DNA of 15,767 nucleotides, from contig CANTFK010000431.1 in assembly GCA_947646735.1 (NCBI GenBank), positions 1 to 15,767 of the forward strand, in the 5' to 3' direction. Positions 1 to 9,064 of the stretch are shown one piece after another. How positions within the stretch are numbered: position 1 is the first letter of the stretch; each line of letters opens with the position of its first letter. A model generated the notes under the pieces. That model did not search any database, was not told the DNA's origin, and saw only the letters and a list, made by a program, of their open reading frames with translations. This DNA is from Peronospora farinosa (lineage: Eukaryota; Oomycota; Peronosporomycetes; Peronosporales; Peronosporaceae). The position numbers and the translations under genes were made by a program.

Positions 1-193
1 CTGAACCTTAAGCATATTGCTTGATTGATTAAAAGTCTCTTTCCTAGTTCCTTAGAACAGGGTGACTTTAAGTCGTTTAATTAGTTCCTCAGAACTAAGT
101 GGCTTTTAGCCTTCACTCTATTTAGTTCTCTAGAACTAAGAGGCTTCCAGCCGAAAGTCTTCCTCTGGCTAAAGAGCTGTGTAGCTCCGCTAC
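1..193. repeat. Array of short hairpins, possibly inside an LTR
   Basis: Three tandem units of about 40 bases each pair a TTAGTTC-type hairpin with a GGCT-type hairpin. The clearest are TTAGTTC ctca GAACTAA (81-98) followed by GGCT ttt AGCC (101-111), and TTAGTTC tcta GAACTAA (122-139) followed by GGCT tcc AGCC (142-152). A worn first unit has GTTC ctta GAAC (47-58) and GACT tta AGTC (64-74). Further stems are AAGCA tat TGCTT (10-22) and GTAGC tcc GCTAC (181-193). No coding sequence is visible. The hairpin style resembles that in the LTRs elsewhere in the window, so an LTR fragment is my best guess, but I cannot define its ends. Confidence 0.6.
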
Positions 194-859
194 AATAGCC
201 ATCTCGAGATTTTGTGCCTTGTTCTTTACTTGATATTGCGTCCAATCGCGGGCGAAATTTGTCTGTGAGAGATCGTGGAATTACTGGCCAAACAAAGGAG
301 GGATATCTTCGTAGGTAGGGTGACAGAAGCTCTTGATCGTGGGGGGGGGCAACAATATCCCACCCGGAAGAGAATTTTGCGTGCGTAGTTAGAAGTAAAA
401 GAAACTCTGTTTAAATTTATTTAATCAAGTGCTAAACCTTTGATGCTGCCTATCTGTATACCAAGGTCTTCCGTCACGTGTCGTTCCTTCCGAAAAATTA
501 GATCTCGATGTCTGACCCACTCCAATATAGCTCCGATCTTACTCTTGGTTACGATGTCGATCGTGATCGCATTTTATGATCGCAATTGTGTCAATTGTGA
601 TCTGATCGCAATTGTGTCCATGTCAATCTAACCATAATTATATCCATGCCGATCGTCTCGACCGCGATCCCGATCTCAGATACACTCGATCGTAACCGAT
701 AACGATCGCGATTACGATCGCAGTTGCGATTGATCGGAAGTCGTCGCAATCGCAAATTTTATGTTCGACTTCACCACAGCCGTCCCCTGCGCCGATTACC
801 GACATACAATGTTAGTGTATCTGTGCATCTTTGTTCAAATTTTCTTTATCGCGATATCA
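194..859. other. Non-coding, decayed sequence with G9 tract and GATC-rich stretch
   Basis: I see no supportable gene. There is a run of nine G at 341-349. From about 545 to 745 the sequence is unusually rich in GATC and CGATCG words, with a 15-base direct repeat GATCGCAATTGTGTC separated by about 11 bases (near 580 and 606). It reads like a degenerate simple repeat, or an aspartate/arginine-rich coding tract that has decayed. Confidence 0.4.
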
Positions 860-1236
860 ACATGTCGCAATCACCATCCGGAACATCTGCGTCCCCTAAT
901 CATACCAAAGAATCTAAGGGTAGACCTGCCGCGATCACTCTTTCATGTTCTGCCAGCTTCCCTAGTGGTCGAGCTTAATTTATCCCTGATGTGAATAGGG
1001 CTACTTTGCTCAAGCTTAAATCGATTGTCTTTATGACTGCATCGCATCCCACCAAGATCTTAACGATCGTTATAACTCAATTTACGACCCAAAAAATCCG
1101 CAACGATCGCTTGGAAAAGAAGATCAAAGCTGATCAAGAGCTCATCCCGGATAAATCCCTCTCACCTGATCCCTTTGGGCCCCCTGCTGAGATCCACCCA
1201 GTAATTTATCTCCGTCCCCCCATCCGGAAATTCTGA
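860..1236 (+). pseudogene. Possible decayed coding remnant, unidentified
   Basis: One plus-strand frame stays open from about 724 to 1236 with a single stop at 976-978, and protein-like text begins at a methionine near 860 (MSQSPSGTSASP...). The downstream part is rich in Lys, Arg and Pro. The neighbouring frames also read plausibly in short pieces, which suggests several indels. I do not recognise a family. It may belong with the remnant at 1640-2247 as one worn gene of about 1.4 kb on the same strand. Bases 1237-1640 between them contain nothing I can support. Confidence 0.2.
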
Positions 1237-1639
1237 CAAAGATGATCGATCTTTTAAATCGTCTTACCAGACCGACGATTCTTTGCTCGTCGTCTCGAAT
1301 TACTTCATGTCGACGTGCTGCGGTACAGTCTAAGACGGCTCCGTCTTCTTACCGATAACAGTCGACATACCCAGCCCGATTGCCTAACCTCCTAATACTC
1401 ATCCTCACGTATCCATGACCAAATTCCTTAGGAAATCGTCCTATCATTCCAAATGCACCGGTAGCGAGCTTCGAAGTCCATCAACTCAGCTGTTATCTAC
1501 GGAAGAATTTATGATCTCCCAGCCACAACTATTTCTCGCGACCAATGGCTTTTAAGCTATCGTGATCCGGGTCTCTATCACTTGCTGATACAATTCCTTG
1601 GTCGGCTCGAAAGATCAGCTGGATGTGTATTTCGGAGCT

Positions 1640-2247
1640 GAAATTAAGAAAAAAAAGATTTCACAGCTTTTTCGAACCCGACAGCTTCCCTGTATTTGAT
1701 GTAAAAAACCGTACTTCACCTGACTCCGACTGGTCTTCTCAAATAAATACCTATTCCCAAATTGAGCGATTATATAATTCTTAGCCTTGGAATATATACG
1801 ATTCCATAGTCGATCCAGCACACCGGGTGGGCTCGAAATTGATTACTCTGTATTATGCTTTTAAACTTCGTCACCGTCAAGCCCTAAGGGACGCGACCCA
1901 CTTTCTTCCGATTCCCATCAAGCTACGTCGATTCGATCCTGCACTAGCCACTTTTGCTAAGGTGCGAAGTCAACGGCGGTCGAGAGCTGGTTTTAAATGG
2001 AAAAAATAAATCGCTGAAGATATTTCGAGGTATGATCGACGGACATTGTGATATCGACATCCTGTTGGGCCCCATATTTTCTTCACTTCCCTCGTCCGAA
2101 CGAGGTAAAATTGTGGTATCCACGTTTGGCCACAAAGCAAATCAACATTCAACATTTGATCACCGCGTATTCCATGAGCAACTAGACAGAACCCTGGTGA
2201 AACCAATCTCTTTCTTCGATGAAAGATCATTCCATATATTCCATTGA
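1640..2247 (+). pseudogene. Unidentified protein-coding remnant, plus strand
   Basis: One frame from about 1647 to 2009 reads as protein with one internal stop (TAG near 1783). It includes segments such as DSDWSSQINTYSQIERLYNS and IVDPAHRVGSKLITLYYAF. A +1 shift near 1954-2000 continues it to 2247 (e.g. GMIDGHCDIDILLGPIFSSL). Composition is balanced, with no low complexity, and the other frames are much more broken, so it was probably a real gene. I see no catalytic motif. It lies downstream of the element C chromodomain and on the opposite strand to it. That is the same relative position as the antisense gene of element B, though the sequences show no obvious similarity. Confidence 0.35.
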
Positions 2248-2511
2248 CCGCTTGGCCGGCAAGTTTTTAGCTCGTGAGTAATTTCTCTGATGTAGCTTGT
2301 TAAATGCGGTCCTTTCATATAATTACAATATTTGTTTCCCACTTGAATCGCATCCAATTTTTCTTTTCTTCCTTCAATCGTGTAATCGTGATAAATATAA
2401 ATTCGAATAGACCATTTCCGATCGTTTACTCACCCCATAGCCCATTACATTTCACGCGTGACCTCTTCACACCTTTACTATCCCTAACAGCCCACCGCCA
2501 TAAGTCATGAC
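2248..2511 (-). other. Possible start of the 3' LTR of element C
   Basis: Read on the minus strand, the chromodomain end is followed by non-coding sequence with two candidate LTR starts. TGTAATGGGCTA (2449 down to 2438) is identical over 12 bases to the LTR start of element B and similar to that of element A. TGTTAGGG (2489 downward) follows a purine-rich GGCGGTGGGC that could be a polypurine tract. The shared 12-mer makes 2449 more attractive. I cannot find the other end of the LTR. Confidence 0.3.
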
Positions 2512-3352
2512 GTCCTCCTCGTGTGATTGCATCACTTCAAACGATTTACACTTGCTCGATTACGATCAAACTCTTTCAGCAAAGCACCGCAGCTTAAATA
2601 GGCCTCATCTATAAAGACGGATTGTCATAATCCTTCCAATACACCAAAAATTGACGTGCACCAGACCATAACGTGTCTTACGGCCCGATCGTACATCTTA
2701 ACCCTTTACACCTCAAGTTCACCCTCCCTCTCCAGCTATCTTCCGTCAATAGTGCTTCATCGAAATCAATTCGATCTGCCTCGTCTGTATTCAGCAAATT
2801 CGTAAGCCGTTCCGGAAACACTTTGACTAGTTTTAATGTGGAATCATGGACTAATGAAAACATCCTATATTGATTACCCACGATTTTAAATCGTACAGCG
2901 TAATTATCACATTTGTCGGCTACACGAAACGGTCCATGCCACATGTGGGCCAATTTCCGAGCGAAACCATCCTTGATCCGATCCAGATAGAGCCATACTT
3001 GCGATCCACAACTTATATCCAATAGATCGTGATCTGCATTATGGCGATCATCTCGATCTTGAATCGCAATCTTTTTTGGATCATTTATTACTGATCGTGC
3101 TCTTTGATACTGGCGTTGTATACCATATCTCCATTGTCGTGAATCTCGATACCGTGGTTTCGTGCTTTTAAACGGCAGGGTGTCCTCCAAAGTTGATCGT
3201 GGATCCCGAACGTGAATCAGAAAGAACAACGTGTCTCCACGAACACGATCTTGCGCGGTGTTAATCGCAAATGTCAATCGCTCTGCATATTCGTCCCAGT
3301 CTTTTTGATTCTTATCCGTCACATACATTTTAAATGCTCTTGTCAAAGTTTG
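2512..3352 (-). pseudogene. Element C: Ty3/gypsy integrase C-terminal part and chromodomain (broken)
   Basis: Integrase inserts the retrotransposon cDNA into the genome, and its chromodomain would tether it to chromatin. Reading on the minus strand from 3352, the frame starts mid-protein at QTLTRAFKMYV, the helix that normally follows the catalytic Glu. It runs through DWDEYAERLTFAINTA and the C-terminal SH3-like fold (GSQVWLYLDRIKDG, KLAHMWHGPFRV) to a stop at 2678. A chromodomain follows in pieces over two or more frames: VRSGRKTRYG, then QFLVYWKDYDNP, then an acidic helix ending EVMQSHEED near 2512. The upstream catalytic part is missing because element A's LTR begins at 3353. This is a different family from A and B, judging by the integrase wording. 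Confidence 0.85.
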
Positions 3353-3671
3353 TGTAATGGGGCAACCTATTACATGAGTAGTTATAGGAATAATACATAA
3401 TTACATAAGTAGGCATAGAGCAGTATCCGATTAGCGGATACTGCGCATCATTTTATTATTAGTTTTATTATTGGGGTGCCAGACTCAACAATTAGTAAAT
3501 AATTAATTGACTTCCATATTGAGTAGTTTCCATGAGCTAGAATACATATATGCATTTTCTGCAAATCATAACAAAACAAAAATAAAAACAAAGTTGTTTT
3601 ACGAGTAATCTTAGAGCGCTTCCTCAACGCCCTTTTACTGTAAGACGATTACGGGTCCATACCCCGTTACA
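3353..3671 (+). repeat. Element A 5' LTR
   Basis: It starts TGTAATGGGG and ends CCCCGTTACA, so it has TG...CA ends with complementary terminal bases (TGTAA/TTACA). Length is 319 bp. Immediately inside is a primer-binding site. It contains one striking hairpin, GCAGTATCCG ATTAG CGGATACTGC at 3420-3444, with a perfect 10-bp stem and a 5-base loop. The AT-rich stretch after it (about 3451-3475) could hold promoter elements, but none is certain. No matching 3' LTR is in the window. Confidence 0.85.
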
Positions 3672-3691
3672 CCTGGTAGCACTTTGAAGTC
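3672..3691 (+). promoter_or_regulatory. Element A primer-binding site (PBS)
   Basis: Two bases after the LTR end, the sequence reads TGGTAGCACTTTGAAG. TGG matches the complement of a tRNA 3' CCA end, where reverse transcription is primed. Element B has nearly the same sequence at the same place (TGGTAGCACTTTGTAG), which supports a shared primer. I cannot name the tRNA. Confidence 0.75.
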
Positions 3692-3697
3692 TTTTCA

Positions 3698-3846
3698 ATG
3701 ACCAGATCTGAGGTGAACATGGACGAGTCTTCGGTGGCTCCATCGGTCTCGCTGGAGCATTCTGACTTCCCACATCTCACCTCGGTGGAGTGGCAGGCAC
3801 TACATCGCCTCGCGGCGGTATCTGGTGAAATTATCGTAGCGTCGAT
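3698..3846 (+). pseudogene. gag: Element A gag, first part
   Basis: This is the N-terminal end of the capsid-type protein Gag, which packages element RNA into virus-like particles. The chosen start (MTRSEVNMDESS) aligns with element B's gag start (MPEFGMSESS), and both share LEH-x-x-FPHLT-x-x-EW a little further on. The frame is open until element B's LTR begins at 3847, and it continues at 11491. The short plus-strand frame that runs on into the LTR to 3925 is an artefact of the insertion. Confidence 0.75.
3842..3846. repeat. Target-site duplication of element B, left copy (TCGAT)
   Basis: TCGAT directly precedes the TGTAACGGGG end of element B. The same five bases directly follow the TTGCA end at 11486-11490. 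Five-base duplications are usual for Ty3/gypsy integrases. Confidence 0.9.
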
Positions 3847-4185
3847 TGTAACGGGGCTAGAACGTACCGTCACTAGCTTACACGTGCGCTTAAAGGTAGA
3901 CCCAAGCCCAAGTAACAAATATTAAGTAAATTTAAATCTTTTTTATTTTTGTTTTAATTCGTACTAATTACGAAGGTTTTAGTCGTAGTAAATACGACAG
4001 TGTTCCCGCCTTTCGGGAACCACACAATTTCAGGTTGATTTATCATTGGTCCACATTGGGTCTTTAGGCCCCAACAATAAACCAATAATAAATTATCACG
4101 CTGTGCCCGCTATTCGGGCCCAGCACCTACCTACATATGTAATTGTTTGTTTAAGTTAATTATGTGTGTAATGTAGCCCATTACA
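3847..4185 (-). repeat. Element B 3' LTR
   Basis: This is 339 bp with plus-strand ends TGTAACGGGG and CCCATTACA. It contains five hairpins in a row, each with a 5-base loop: TTCGTA/TACGAA (3958-3974), GTCGTA/TACGAC (3982-3998), GTTCCCG/CGGGAAC (4002-4020), TTGGGTC/GCCCCAA with one mismatch (4056-4074), and GCCCG/CGGGC (4105-4119). The minus-strand polypurine tract abuts it on the right, which fixes the orientation. Confidence 0.92.
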
Positions 4186-4198
4186 TCATCCCCTTTTC
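4186..4198 (-). promoter_or_regulatory. Element B polypurine tract (PPT)
   Basis: Minus-strand GAAAAGGGGATGA lies directly next to the LTR start TGTAATGGG. This is the expected place for the primer of second-strand DNA synthesis. It confirms that the left LTR is the 3' one. Confidence 0.75.
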
Positions 4199-4335
4199 AA
4201 GACAGCACCTACCAACCGTGAGTGCTCATCTGTCGAAAACCCGTCGCTCACAAACGAACAAGCAATGTCCGGACACACAACATCCAATCCAGCAGCACTT
4301 CCAAGCACCATCAGTGGGAGTGCAACAACAGAATC

Positions 4336-5519
4336 ATGGCGCGGCAACTCATACCTTGGTCACTGTACGACTTGTCCGGATCTCACTCTCCGGACTCGCT
4401 GGACACGTCGCAGGACTATTTCCGGCGACTCCGAAAACTGCGTGAAAAGGGTCTTGATGTAATCGGATACGAGGCCCTGCAACGTTCTTGGTGTGCCTTC
4501 ATCTAACGTTGGAATCGGATGCTCGAGGATGGTAGCAGCTTCCAGTTATGGCTCGCCAATCGAGAGGAGCTTCGCGCCGATCACTCCATCGGCGCGCTAC
4601 GCGAAAGAGTGTGTGAAAATGCTTAGAATGAGGACCGCCTCTGCTTCTTTCATGTCAACGAAGGATGTTAATCTTGTGACTCGACTCCACGCCCAACTCA
4701 TGACGAATGGCGACGACACATCGCTGAGTGTTCACTCAGTGATCGCGAACGAAGTTGGATTGCAAAGTATGAGCGAAGTCTGAGCGCAACGGAGAAGCGC
4801 AATTATTCGTGGTGCGCCTCGATTGCAGCACCACTCGCGACAGCGGAGTCAATCTCCGCTAAATTGATAGCGCAGGGAAGCGACACGTTCGCCTGCCCGT
4901 CCTGTTGCGCGATTCTCGCCTCGCAATCGTGATGATAGGTATTCACCGCGACGTTCTCGTTCACGGCATCGTTCTCGTTCGCATCATCGTTCTCGTTCTA
5001 GATGACGTGGATCTCCTTACCGGTATCGTTTGTCACGAGAGCGTTCGAATTCGCGCTCGCATTGGAATAGCCCGACTTCGTGGCTTCAAACGACTGAATC
5101 ACATCTGGAACGTCACGAAGGAGTAAGGAACGTATCCTGCTCGGGAGGGAATCCAAGTCAACGTACTCGGTACCTAAACGCGGATGGAACCGCGCGCTTC
5201 TCATGAGACGACTGTAGTACAGGTTGGGGAGGACATTCGTGACCCAAAATGCGGTCTACAATCCAGCGCCCCTGTCCCTCCGCATCAAGAAGCAAAGGTG
5301 GGCCCTCGCAATGGTAATACTGGCGTCCTGGTTGCCCAGGACAATGTTGATCAGGCCGTGAACAAAGCCGCCGATGCTCAGCTAAATGCTGAAGCTGCCA
5401 GTGAGCGTTCTGCCCAGGTGGAGAAGACTGCGAGTAAGACCCGGCATTTGAACCGTGAACTGCTAGAACGGGTGAGGGTCCTGGAGCGCCAGGTGATTGG
5501 TCATGTACAGACGGCATAG
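4336..5519 (+). pseudogene. Antisense gene (aORF) of element B, decayed, function unknown
   Basis: The start ATG at 4336 has A at -3 and G at +4. One frame reads from there to about 4805 with only three stops (4504, about 4624, about 4669), each explainable by C-to-T or G-to-A changes in Gln or Arg codons. The text is helical and charged: YFRRLRKLREKGLDVIGYEA, then RWNRMLEDGSSFQLWLANRE, then HDEWRRHIAECSLSDRERSW. After a shift near 4805 a second frame gives an arginine-serine tract (RFSPRNRDDRYSPRRSRSRH and on to about 5004, with a stop there). After a shift near 5195 a third frame, open from 5184 to the stop at 5519, gives a heptad-like coiled coil (about 5360-5505, e.g. SKTRHLNRELLERVRVLERQ). 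The original protein would be near 390 residues. It runs opposite to element B and overlaps its chromodomain and integrase linker. I do not recognise the family. Confidence 0.6.
5085..5277 (-). pseudogene. Element B chromodomain (broken)
   Basis: Chromodomains at the integrase C-terminus guide insertion to particular chromatin. Read on the minus strand, GQGRWIVDRILGHE is followed by a variable insert, then YRVR, a TGA where Trp is expected, LGFPPEQDT, a small deletion with frame change, and LLRDVPDVIQSFE. The order and spacing fit a chromodomain. The Trp-to-stop change and the deletion inactivate it. The plus strand of the same bases belongs to the antisense gene. Confidence 0.7.
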
Positions 5520-7200
5520 CAATCGCGCCCGATGTCATCGGCGCGTCGAGAACGACGGGAAGGCCGATCGACTTACGGACCTCTGAAGCCGGCATCGTAG
5601 CCAAGCCGTGAAGCGTAGCCGGCCGATGTTCCTTTAGCCGCCCGACATAGAACGTCGGGTGGGGTCGCGATGACGAGGGGACGTCGAGTGTATAAGAGTC
5701 GCCGATTTCCTTTAAAACCTTAAATGGACCGATGAAGAGTGGCGCGAGTTTTCTCGCGCCTAGGTTAGTACTTGCTATATCCCTTAGACCTTCTGTAGAT
5801 AATAATACACGATCACCTTTCTTAAACTTGCTCATGTTCTTTCTGCCATGTTTGTCAGCGTTCTCTTTCTGTTGGTCTACCGCAAATTGTAGTGCGTCGC
5901 GTACAAACCGAGTGATGGCTTGACGTTGAAGTATAAACTCCGACACAGCCATGCGTTCAATCGGCGCGTAGTTGGCAGTAGGCGAACGCTTACCCGAAGA
6001 CGGGTAAATTAATGTCTGCGTATACCATCGAGCTAAAGGGGACACCACGTCACGTGGCGTCGAAGGAGCAGTCTTTGCTTTCGATCGGGTTCCTACATTG
6101 GCGCTTCAAATACCGTGAGCTGCACTCGATCCTTGTTTATCTCCTTTGCCGCCGCAAAGTGGAGTCACTAGGTGTTGTGGGTCGCCCCACAGCTAGGAGA
6201 GTAGGAACACGAGGGTGACGAGCCGAATTCACAAAAAATGGCGTCAACCCTGTTGACGCGTGTACGGCGTTGTTGAGTGCGAACTCAGCGAGTGGTAAAA
6301 ATGCACTCCAACTTGTAAATGACGTAGCATAACTTTGAAGAACATCTTCGAGGACCCGGTTTACGCGCTCGGTTTGCCCATCCGTTTCCGGATGGACCGC
6401 TGTCAACATCTGCAGTTTTGTCCGAAGGAGCTAGAACAGTGACGTCCAAAATGCGGACGTGAATCGCGGATCACGGTCCGAAACAATGTTTTATTGAAGG
6501 CCATGATTACGGAACACCGCGTCGATGAAGTGCGCCACGTTCTCTTCCGCGGTGATCTTAGCGTGAACAGACACTAGATGTGTCATCTTGCTGAATCTGT
6601 CAACAAAACCCAAGATGCCCGTTCGAGCTTGACTATCGGGCGCAAGCCCGAAGATAAAGCCCATCGAAACTGATCGCCAGGCCTCGGCTGCAAGTGGCAA
6701 CGATCGCAAGGGAGTCTGCGACGATGGATATGGCTTCATACGCTGGCAGCATTCGCACGTTCGGATCCAGTTGCGTACCCACTTATACATGTGGGGTCAG
6801 AAGAAGTCTCGAGACACAGCCGCGAAAGTCTTTTCGCGGCCTAAATGACCGCTAGCAGAAGCATCGTGATACTCGTGAATGATTCTTTCACGCAAATTTA
6901 TGTCGTTGGCGATCACCGTGCGAGGAGCATCGAATTGGTCGATGCTATACAGAAGCAAATCACCGTCTAATTGTATCGATGAATATGATCGCGCTTGGTT
7001 CGGGATAAAGTTCCCAGTGTAAAATCGCTGGGAGCACGCAGACAATTGATAATGTCTGCATAATCTGAATCGCTCTTGTACACTGCGACGATCTCATCAA
7101 ATAGACACGGCTCGGGTGTAACCCGAGTTAAGTTCAGCGATACACACATCGCACATCGATCATCATTTTCTTTGTCATCAGTCGCCTGACGACTCAGAGC
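5278..7200 (-). pseudogene. Element B integrase (broken)
   Basis: The zinc-binding HHCC domain is visible around 6750-6900: HEYHDASASGHLG, then a TGA replacing the expected Trp (6796 region), then TCECCQRM. In the catalytic core the first Asp is replaced: SMGFIFG has GGC (6659-6661) where SMDFIFG is expected. The second Asp is present (SDRDPRF, after a stop in LQ-stop-NIVSD near 6488). The Glu follows in HPETDGQTERVNRVLEDVL (about 6340-6400). A frame change near 6100 leads to the C-terminal fold (LAPLFIGPFKVLKEIGDSYT, about 5670-5740) and HPTFYVGRLKEHRP. A long variable linker then leads to the chromodomain. Loss of a catalytic Asp means the protein could not integrate DNA even if translated. 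Confidence 0.85.
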
Positions 7201-7690
7201 ATTCCGAGGGTCGTAGTCGGGACGTCATGACAGAGCATCAGCGAGAATATTAGTCTTTCCTGGCTTGTAATGTACGACAAAGTTGTACTCAGAGAAGAAT
7301 GAAAGCCATCGTGTCGTCCGTTTGGACAGGCGTGGGCTCTTCATCGCTGTGCGCAGCTATGCATGGTTGGTATACAAAGCAAATGTACGTTCACCAAGCA
7401 GATACACGCGGAATTTGATGAGTGCATAGCTCATCGCTAATAACTCCTTGTCGTGAACCGGATAGTTCTTCTCAAAGCTGGCTTCATCTGTCATGACTGA
7501 TAACTCACGACTCGTTTACGGTCCTCATCATCCAATTGCATGAGGGCATAAACAATTGCAAAATTACTGGCATCGCATACCACGTGTAACGGCTTAGAGT
7601 CGACCGGTAGGACCAATACGGACGCTGACGTCAGACTCTTCTTCACTGCGTCAAAAGCTGTTTAGTGATCGGGACGCCACCAACACGTGT
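7201..7690 (-). pseudogene. Element B RNase H domain (broken)
   Basis: RNase H degrades the RNA template during reverse transcription. Minus-strand text shows VCDASNFAI (first Asp), a frame change, YPVHDKELLAMSYALIKF (Glu) and then FALYTNHA followed by a TAG stop. The catalytic Asp of the TDH motif is Asn here (AAC, 7366-7368). Element A keeps YTDHAS at the same place. The tail VVHYKPGKTNILADALS leads into the spacer before integrase. Confidence 0.8.
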
Positions 7691-9064
7691 CGTCTTTCTT
7701 TAAGAGTGACGACAAAGGCTGTATAGAACCAGCATCATCCTTTGTATACTTGTGCAAATAATTAGCCAAACCGAGCCACTGACGCATTTCCGTAGGGTCG
7801 TGGATGCGGGACAAGAACAGATGGACGACACCTTCTTTGGATCAGCTCGAACTCCCGATTTACTCACATAACAACCCAGCACCGGAATCTCCGGTGCACA
7901 AAAGACACACTTCTTGAAATTCGCGTACAACTTGCTGTCCTGAAAGGCTTAAAACACCTGTTCCAAGTGTTGAAGGGGAACTTAAATATCGCTGAGGTTG
8001 CCCTCAGCGCGACTGTAGACGAAGATGTCGTCAACATAACTCGAAGCAAATTTCCGAAGTGGTCTCAACACATAAGACACCATGCGATTGAAAGTGTCCG
8101 GAGAGTTCTTCAATCCTTGTGGCATAGCCATCTACTCCCATATCATATCACTCGGGGTGCTTACCGCGGTAAGTGGGATATCGCTCGGTCGCATTTCAAT
8201 CTGGTAAAAGCCATCGGTCAAGTCGATAGCACTGAATATGACGCTTCCTGACATGGAATTCAGCACCATGTCCTTCCTGAGAATAGACATTTGCGCAGGA
8301 ATAGTGGCATCATTCAACTAATAAAACGCGTGCACTATCCGCCAGCCTCCCGTAGCCTTCTTCACGCAGAAGGTTGGACTCGAATGTGGTGAGAGACTCC
8401 CACGCACATCACCTGCCATGCGGCGGCCTTCGAAGAATGCGTCAATAGCTTCAACTTGATCTCGAGGCAACGGCCACTGCCGTGTCACACAATACTTCGA
8501 CCCTGGCACGAGATAAATCTCGTGCCGAACACCACGGTCCGCAGGAAGTTCAGCCGGGATCTTGTCCAGGAACACGTCTGCATACTCACGAGCAATGTCG
8601 TATACAGGGTTACCAGACTCTCGAAAAGCCTATCATGACTGTGATGCATACCTTTTTTCCTCACACGCTGACTTTGGCTCAGCGCTCGGAGGACGCGTCA
8701 TATGCTCCTCGTTTGTCACAGTAACCACCTCGTTGGTAAATAGACACACTTGTTCCACAGTGCCTCCCTCGAGGTCACGCTTCCAGGAAAGCCCCGGAAG
8801 GCTTGTAATGGAAGACGCATGACGAGGAGTCTTCGCGAATTCAATGTATTGGTGTCTTTGTGGACTCCCTTCCACGTACAAGATAGCGTGAACATTATTT
8901 AACGCTAATTTTTCGTTGCTGTTGTCCCCATCGTGCTTCGAGTCACTACTTGAAGCTGGCGAACCGCAGTCAGGTGATAAACCATCACCCCCCTCTAGGC
9001 ACTGGATGTCTTCATCCAAGATGCCGGAAACAATGGACGGGAGTACCTCAAACTCGACCGTCGA
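7691..9064 (-). pseudogene. Element B reverse transcriptase with N-terminal linker (broken)
   Basis: RT copies element RNA to DNA. The linker (about 8640-9064) ends in EEKRYASQS then TGA TAG, where element A has SWD. RT proper begins NPVYDIAREYADVFLDKIPA and continues PADRGVRHEIYLVPGSKYCV, SSPTFCVKKATGGWRIVHAF and then a TAG (8318-8320). Next come SAIDLTDGFYQIEM and the intact catalytic box YVDD (8027-8038). After it a frame change leads to LYANFKKCVFCAPEIPVLGC and the thumb/connection region. One frame carries almost all of it (9067 down to 7700), interrupted mainly by nonsense codons. Confidence 0.88.
7990..8009 (-). other. Hairpin just downstream of YVDD, element B
   Basis: On the minus strand CGCTGAGG GCAA CCTCAGCG forms a perfect 8-bp stem with a GNRA-type tetraloop. 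It lies about 18 bases after the YVDD codons. Element A has a matching hairpin at the homologous place (14223-14244) with one swapped base pair. Confidence 0.5.

Noticed and set aside
46..152. CRISPR-like palindromic repeats
   Set aside because: Units are adjacent and diverged, with no constant repeat and unique spacers, and the setting is a eukaryotic repeat region.
341..349. Run of nine G as a polypurine tract
   Set aside because: The following bases (CAACAATA) do not form an LTR start, and no matching element body is found beside it.
3698..3925. A 75-codon open frame taken as a complete small gene
   Set aside because: Its last part is the LTR of element B; it is truncated gag read into the insertion.
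7967..8251. Plus-strand frame of 94 codons
   Set aside because: It lies opposite the RT palm including YVDD; a shadow of the sense gene.
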